Positions 23,816 to 27,087 of a DNA stretch of 27,087 bases are shown here, one piece after another. Source of the DNA: an uncultured Bifidobacterium sp. (GTDB taxonomy: Bacteria; Actinomycetota; Actinomycetes; Actinomycetales; Bifidobacteriaceae). The notes under the pieces are model-generated. The model had not been told where the DNA came from. It ran no database searches and worked only from the letters and a program-made list of their open reading frames with translations. Positions within the stretch are counted from its first letter, which is position 1. Each line of letters begins with the position of its first letter. Where the stretch lies: NCBI RefSeq assembly GCF_959020145.1, contig NZ_CAUEQY010000015.1, positions 1-27,087 on the forward strand, written 5' to 3'. The translations under genes were made by a program, and so were the position numbers.

Positions 23816-24733
23816 ATGAGCGGCATGGAGAACGGCATGGAAACGGTGACGTTGCGGGTGAACAGGTTCACGCCGCGTCCCGAACGCGGCCGTGAACGAG
23901 GCGGCTCGCCGTTCGCTAGGAAGAGCTCTCCCTTCGGCGATTCCGGATCCACGCGCAGGCGTCCGCGAGGCAAGCAGTGGGTGCAGGATTACGCGGTGCC
24001 GGCGCGTCCGGAGGACACCGTGCTTGACTGCCTGCTCAAAGTCAAGCGCACCATCGATCCGACGCTTGCCTTCCGTTATTCGTGCGGTCATGGCATGTGC
24101 GGTTCCGATGCCGTGTCCATCAACGGCACGCCTACGCTTCTGTGCACCGCCACGGTGAAGGCTTGGGCAAAGCAGCCGTCCGACGCACAGGTGGATGAGG
24201 ACGGCTTCCGTCATACGGGCGAAGACGTTCAACCCGCGCAAACGCAGGATGCCGACGATTTGGGTGTCATCGAGCTCGCACCGCTGCCCGGTTTCCCCGT
24301 GCAGCGTGATCTGATCGCCGATATCGACCAGATGCTTGACCAAATCAGGAAACTCAAGCCGTATCTGCAGGCCAGTGGCGAACTCGCCACCACCGCGGAC
24401 GGCAAGATCAACGCATTCGAATATCTGCAGAATCCCCAGCAGCTCGCCAAGTATGAGCTGCTGAGCAACTGCATAGCCTGCGGCACCTGTGAGGGAAGCT
24501 GTCCGGTATATGCAGGCGGCGAGGCGTTCATCGGCCCTGCGGCTCTTATCGCCGCCTCCCGTTTCATCAATGATTCACGCGACAGTCAGACGGATGCACG
24601 TATGGATGCCATCGATTCCGCCGATGGCATCGCCGCGTGTCAGTCGGTGCGCGCCTGCACGCGTGAATGCCCGCGTGGCATCGATGTCGGTGAGGAGATC
24701 TGGCAGCTGATCGCCCAAATCAAGGAGCGCTGA
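23816..24733 (+). CDS. sdhB: Succinate dehydrogenase/fumarate reductase iron-sulfur subunit
   Basis: A 305-residue iron-sulfur protein that passes electrons from SdhA. [2Fe-2S] ligands are Cys90, Cys95, Asp98 and Cys110; Asp at the third place is also known in E. coli SdhB. The [4Fe-4S] site is C-I-A-C-G-T-C-E-G-S-C-P (Cys219, 222, 225, 229) and the [3Fe-4S] cysteines are 275, 281 and 285. It is longer than the usual 240-260 residues owing to a Gly/Arg/Ser-rich insert at about 21-52 between R-F-T-P and Q-D-Y, and an acidic stretch at about 120-150. ATG at 23816 follows AAAGG/AGG. The O-methyltransferase start lies one base past its stop. No sdhC or sdhD follows. Confidence 0.93.
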   Translation: MSGMENGMETVTLRVNRFTPRPERGRERGGSPFARKSSPFGDSGSTRRRPRGKQWVQDYAVPARPEDTVLDCLLKVKRTIDPTLAFRYSCGHGMCGSDAVSINGTPTLLCTATVKAWAKQPSDAQVDEDGFRHTGEDVQPAQTQDADDLGVIELAPLPGFPVQRDLIADIDQMLDQIRKLKPYLQASGELATTADGKINAFEYLQNPQQLAKYELLSNCIACGTCEGSCPVYAGGEAFIGPAALIAASRFINDSRDSQTDARMDAIDSADGIAACQSVRACTRECPRGIDVGEEIWQLIAQIKER

Positions 24734-24734
24734 A

Positions 24735-25406
24735 ATGGATAGGACGTCATATACCAATCTCGCGAAATCGTGGGAGTACGTCGAGGATCATGCGTTCTCA
24801 CGCCAGTCTGCCGAACTCAATGCGATCAGGACCGCGGCCGAGGAAGCCGGCATTCCCCAAGGATCCGCGGCGCAGGCCGAATTGCTGCGCATGCTGGTGC
24901 GAATGTTGGACGCCTCGTCGGTGATCGCCATCGGCACCGGTTCCGTGGTGGAGACGATGCAGCTGATCAACGGTCTTGACAATGCAGGCCAGCTTACGGC
25001 CGTCGATTCGTCCACGCAGGGCATCGCGCTGATTCGCAAACTGTTCAATCGTCTGTCCGATGACACCGAAACCACATTGCGTGCCGTGAACGCGTCCGCA
25101 GGTGTGTTTCTGCCCCGTCTGAACGCCGAGAATTACGATTTAATCGTCGTGGCCGGCGATCCGGAGAATTATGCGGCGGCTTTCGCGCAGGCTCCACGCC
25201 TGCTGAAACCGCATGCCGCGATTGTCTTCACCGATGTACTTGCCTTTGATTCGGCCACATCGGCCGGCGGCGTGCTGAATCCCGCCAATCGTGATGCCAA
25301 ATCCATCGCGATGCGCGAATTGCTGGAAACAGTGGAGTCGGATGAACGGTTCGTCACTGCGTTGACGCCGACCGGCACTGGTCTGCTGGTTGCCGTCAAG
25401 AAATAG
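24735..25406 (+). CDS. Class I SAM-dependent O-methyltransferase family protein
   Basis: A 223-residue protein of the O-methyltransferase family 3 (PF01596), similar in pattern to the actinobacterial Rv1220c type. The SAM-binding glycine motif is A-I-G-T-G-S-V-V-E-T near 66-75, followed by L-T-A-V-D-S-S for the ribose. The post-III region reads Y-D-L-I-V-V-A-G-D-P-E-N, where catechol-type members have F-I-D-A-D-K, so a metal-binding acid seems changed. The G-G-V-L-N-P-A-N-R-D-A-K segment and C-terminal P-T-G-T-G-L-L-V-A-V are typical of the actinobacterial branch. AAGGAG lies inside the sdhB end, so translation is coupled. Substrate unknown. Confidence 0.88.
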   Translation: MDRTSYTNLAKSWEYVEDHAFSRQSAELNAIRTAAEEAGIPQGSAAQAELLRMLVRMLDASSVIAIGTGSVVETMQLINGLDNAGQLTAVDSSTQGIALIRKLFNRLSDDTETTLRAVNASAGVFLPRLNAENYDLIVVAGDPENYAAAFAQAPRLLKPHAAIVFTDVLAFDSATSAGGVLNPANRDAKSIAMRELLETVESDERFVTALTPTGTGLLVAVKK

Positions 25407-25425
25407 ACCAATCAGATTAATCAGC

Positions 25426-25490
25426 CGTGCCGCAATGGCACGATATGTTGAAAGGGCCACGCATGGGAATGCGTGGCCCTTTCAACATAT
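25426..25490. terminator. Double hairpin with perfect 22-bp stem between O-methyltransferase and nhaA
   Basis: A first stem CGTGCC/GGCACG (25426-25431 and 25437-25442) is followed directly by a perfect 22-bp inverted repeat (25443-25464 and 25469-25490; loop GGGA). The long stem includes AAAGGGCCACGC and its complement, with AT-rich base and ends. It lies between two convergent genes, 36 bases past the methyltransferase stop and 11 bases past the nhaA stop, and should end transcription in both directions. Confidence 0.85.
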
Positions 25491-25501
25491 GGAAATCCCT
25501 T

Positions 25502-26863
25502 TTACTGTTCCTGGTGGGTGCCGATTATCTGGCTGACCACCACGGTACCGTCTTCCAGCACCGTCTCAACTTCGTTCATGGCATCTTCGTCGCCGGTATG
25601 GTGCTTATGCTTCGTACCGTCCTCCAGTTCGAATCGTTTGGATTGATGGCTCAGCAGAATACCTGAGATCACGGCTGCGACCATGGACCCCACCAGGACG
25701 CCGAAACGGGCTTCAGCCGATAGTTCGGCATCCTGATATGCCAGCGACGCGATGAGAAACGACACCGTGAAACCAATGCCGCAGGCGCAGGCGGCGGGGA
25801 ACATGTCGCGCACGCGCAGCCCCTTGGCCATCTTCAGACCGCCCACGTGCGTGGACAGCCATGCGGTGGTCATGATGCCCAGAGGTTTGCCGACCACGAG
25901 CGCCACCATCACGGCAACGACCACCGGCGAGACGAACAGCGCCAAGGTCAACGACTCGAAGTGCACACCAGTGGCGAACAGTGCGAAGATCGGCAACGCC
26001 AGCAGTGCGGAGAACGGCTGCAGCTTGTCGGCGTAACGTTCCGCACGCGGCATCTTCTCACCGAAACGCTCATGGGCCGGCGTGAGCAGTCCCACGAGCA
26101 CGCCGGCCAAAGTGGGGTGCACGCCGGCTTCGAACATCATGACCCATGCCAGCACGCCCACGATGGCCACGGCCAACCACGGTACCTTGCGCATGCGGAC
26201 CAGAAAGTACCAGACGACCGCGCATACGGCTATGCCAAGGAACCAGTACCATGCGTTCACCGATGAGAAGAACACCGCGATCAGGATGATGGCCAGCAGG
26301 TCGTCCACTGTGGCCAATGTCATCAGAAAAGCGCGGATGGATCCCGGCAACGCTTTGGCGAACAGGGCCAATACGGCCAATGAGAACGCGATATCCGTGG
26401 CTGTGGGCACCGCCCAGCCATTGGACATCTGTGCGAAGGAGAACGACGTTCCTGAAGCGATGACGAGTTGCCCTGATCCTGCCGCCGCAAACAATGAGAT
26501 CACGCCGATGAACAGTACCGGCGGAGCAAGCATACCGCCAACCGCGCACAGCATCGGCACGGCCGCGGCTTTGGGATTGGACAGTGATCCCGTGGTGAGT
26601 TCCTGCTTCAATTCCAGGCCTACGGTCAGGAAGAACACCGTCAGCAGGCCATCCTGCACCCAATGGCCCAATCCCATGTCGATATTGGTGTGTGGAATGG
26701 CTATACGGAAGTTCTCAAGCTGTTCGAACGCATGCGCGGTGAACGGCAGATTGGCGAGCAATAGGCCGGCAAGAGCGAAACCGAGCATAATCAGACCGGA
26801 TATGCGGTCGGACGCGGCTATGCGTCGGATTGTTGCCCAGGTTCCCCTCTTCGATGTGGCCAT
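25502..26863 (-). CDS. nhaA: Na+/H+ antiporter NhaA
   Basis: A 453-residue membrane antiporter that exports Na+ (or Li+) for H+ and controls internal pH and salt. About 11-12 membrane helices are seen. Motifs include V-F-F-L-T-V-G-L-E-L-K-Q-E-L (about 76-89), the unwound-helix A-T-D-I-A-F-S-L (Asp157) and V-D-D-L-L-A-I-I with the ion-binding pair Asp187/Asp188. The hydrophilic C-terminal tail of about 45 residues contains K-H-K-H-H and acidic residues and is longer than E. coli NhaA's. AAGGAG lies one base before ATG 26866 and four before ATG 26863; the latter is preferred. A further 38-residue extension upstream is charged and has no ribosome site. Transcribed alone, convergent with the methyltransferase gene. 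Confidence 0.95.
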   Translation of the reverse strand: MATSKRGTWATIRRIAASDRISGLIMLGFALAGLLLANLPFTAHAFEQLENFRIAIPHTNIDMGLGHWVQDGLLTVFFLTVGLELKQELTTGSLSNPKAAAVPMLCAVGGMLAPPVLFIGVISLFAAAGSGQLVIASGTSFSFAQMSNGWAVPTATDIAFSLAVLALFAKALPGSIRAFLMTLATVDDLLAIILIAVFFSSVNAWYWFLGIAVCAVVWYFLVRMRKVPWLAVAIVGVLAWVMMFEAGVHPTLAGVLVGLLTPAHERFGEKMPRAERYADKLQPFSALLALPIFALFATGVHFESLTLALFVSPVVVAVMVALVVGKPLGIMTTAWLSTHVGGLKMAKGLRVRDMFPAACACGIGFTVSFLIASLAYQDAELSAEARFGVLVGSMVAAVISGILLSHQSKRFELEDGTKHKHHTGDEDAMNEVETVLEDGTVVVSQIIGTHQEQ

Positions 26864-27019
26864 CATGCTCCTTGTCTTGCGGTCCCCGTTCGACCGCAGT
26901 ATCCGTAAACGTAGTATCAAGTGTATCGGAGGGTCTTGGCGTTCATCCCTGCCGCATATTGCGCTCCGCTGTGCGCGCAATCAATTGTAGGCTTCCAAAA
27001 ATCCACGGAAAATAAAGAA

Positions 27020-27046
27020 AGCCTCCTCCGCATTCGCGAAGGAGGT
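27020..27046 (-). terminator. Terminator after the tRNA gene
   Basis: A stem CCTCCT (27022-27027) / AGGAGG (27040-27045) is extended inward by CGC/GCG around an ATTC loop with one mismatch. On the minus strand it is followed by GCTTTCTTTATTTTCC, a good T-rich tail. It lies 6 bases beyond the tRNA 3' end and reads in the tRNA direction. Confidence 0.85.
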
Positions 27047-27051
27047 TCATG

Positions 27052-27087
27052 TGCGCGAGACAGGATTCGAACCTGCGACCTGCTGAT
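27052..27087 (-). tRNA. Partial tRNA (3' half; anticodon lies outside the window)
   Basis: Read on the minus strand, bases fit tRNA positions 38-73: A38, TCAGC (3' side of the anticodon stem), AGGTC (5-base variable region), T-arm GCAGG-TTCGAAT-CCTGT, acceptor strand CTCGCGC and discriminator A73. The CCA end is not encoded (next bases CATG). The 5' half and anticodon are beyond the window edge, so the amino acid is not assigned. The short variable region excludes Ser, Leu and bacterial Tyr types. Confidence 0.9.

Noticed and set aside
22384..23973. Minus-strand frame of 529 codons opposite sdhA
   Set aside because: Antisense to a complete sdhA with conserved active-site motifs; no family features.
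26864..26980. N-terminal extension of NhaA
   Set aside because: The extra 38 residues are charged and unlike NhaA; AAGGAG sits directly before the ATG pair at 26866/26863.

Overview
The window looks like a chromosomal segment of a Bifidobacterium, a high-GC Gram-positive gut actinobacterium. The evidence is GC-rich coding with strong AAGGAG ribosome sites, an actinobacterial type of class I O-methyltransferase, a fused two-domain ECF ATPase, and succinate dehydrogenase/fumarate reductase A and B subunits with no membrane anchors beside them. The genus is inferred from protein character; the species is not assigned. No insertion sequence, prophage, integrase or CRISPR array is seen. Gene packing is dense and most intergenic space holds hairpins or dyads.

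Layout. At 202-567 (+) is a small YccF membrane protein followed by an out-of-frame coding-like tail. From 4130 down to 814 (-) lie a proline iminopeptidase, ProC and the ATPase YchF, ending in a repeat-like double hairpin and a terminator-like hairpin. At 4308-7739 (+) is a NarL/LuxR-type two-component system whose kinase carries a second membrane domain and a phospho-acceptor-less DHp copy fused to its C-terminus. Convergent to it (11281 to 7806, -) is a MacB/FtsX-type ABC transporter. From 15630 to 11455 (-) are an ECF transporter S subunit, a fused EcfA-EcfA ATPase, EcfT and a tandem Lrp/AsnC regulator. Next come MetY (O-acetylhomoserine sulfhydrylase, -) and a divergent PdxY (pyridoxal kinase, +).

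After pdxY a 75-bp cluster of DnaA-box-like 9-mers precedes yraN-comM-dprA, three overlapping DNA-processing/competence-type genes. These are followed by sdhA-sdhB and an O-methyltransferase in the same direction. A perfect 22-bp inverted repeat separates this run from a convergent nhaA Na+/H+ antiporter. The window ends in the 3' half of a tRNA on the minus strand with its own terminator.

The observations most worth a second look are: the duplicated kinase with a pseudo-DHp module; the DnaA-box cluster in front of the competence-type operon; the coordinated loss of key residues in one composite ATP site of the fused ECF ATPase; palindromic operators overlapping a promoter of the orphan ECF S subunit; the likely 1-nt frameshift at the end of yccF; and a repeat-like hairpin pair after ychF.
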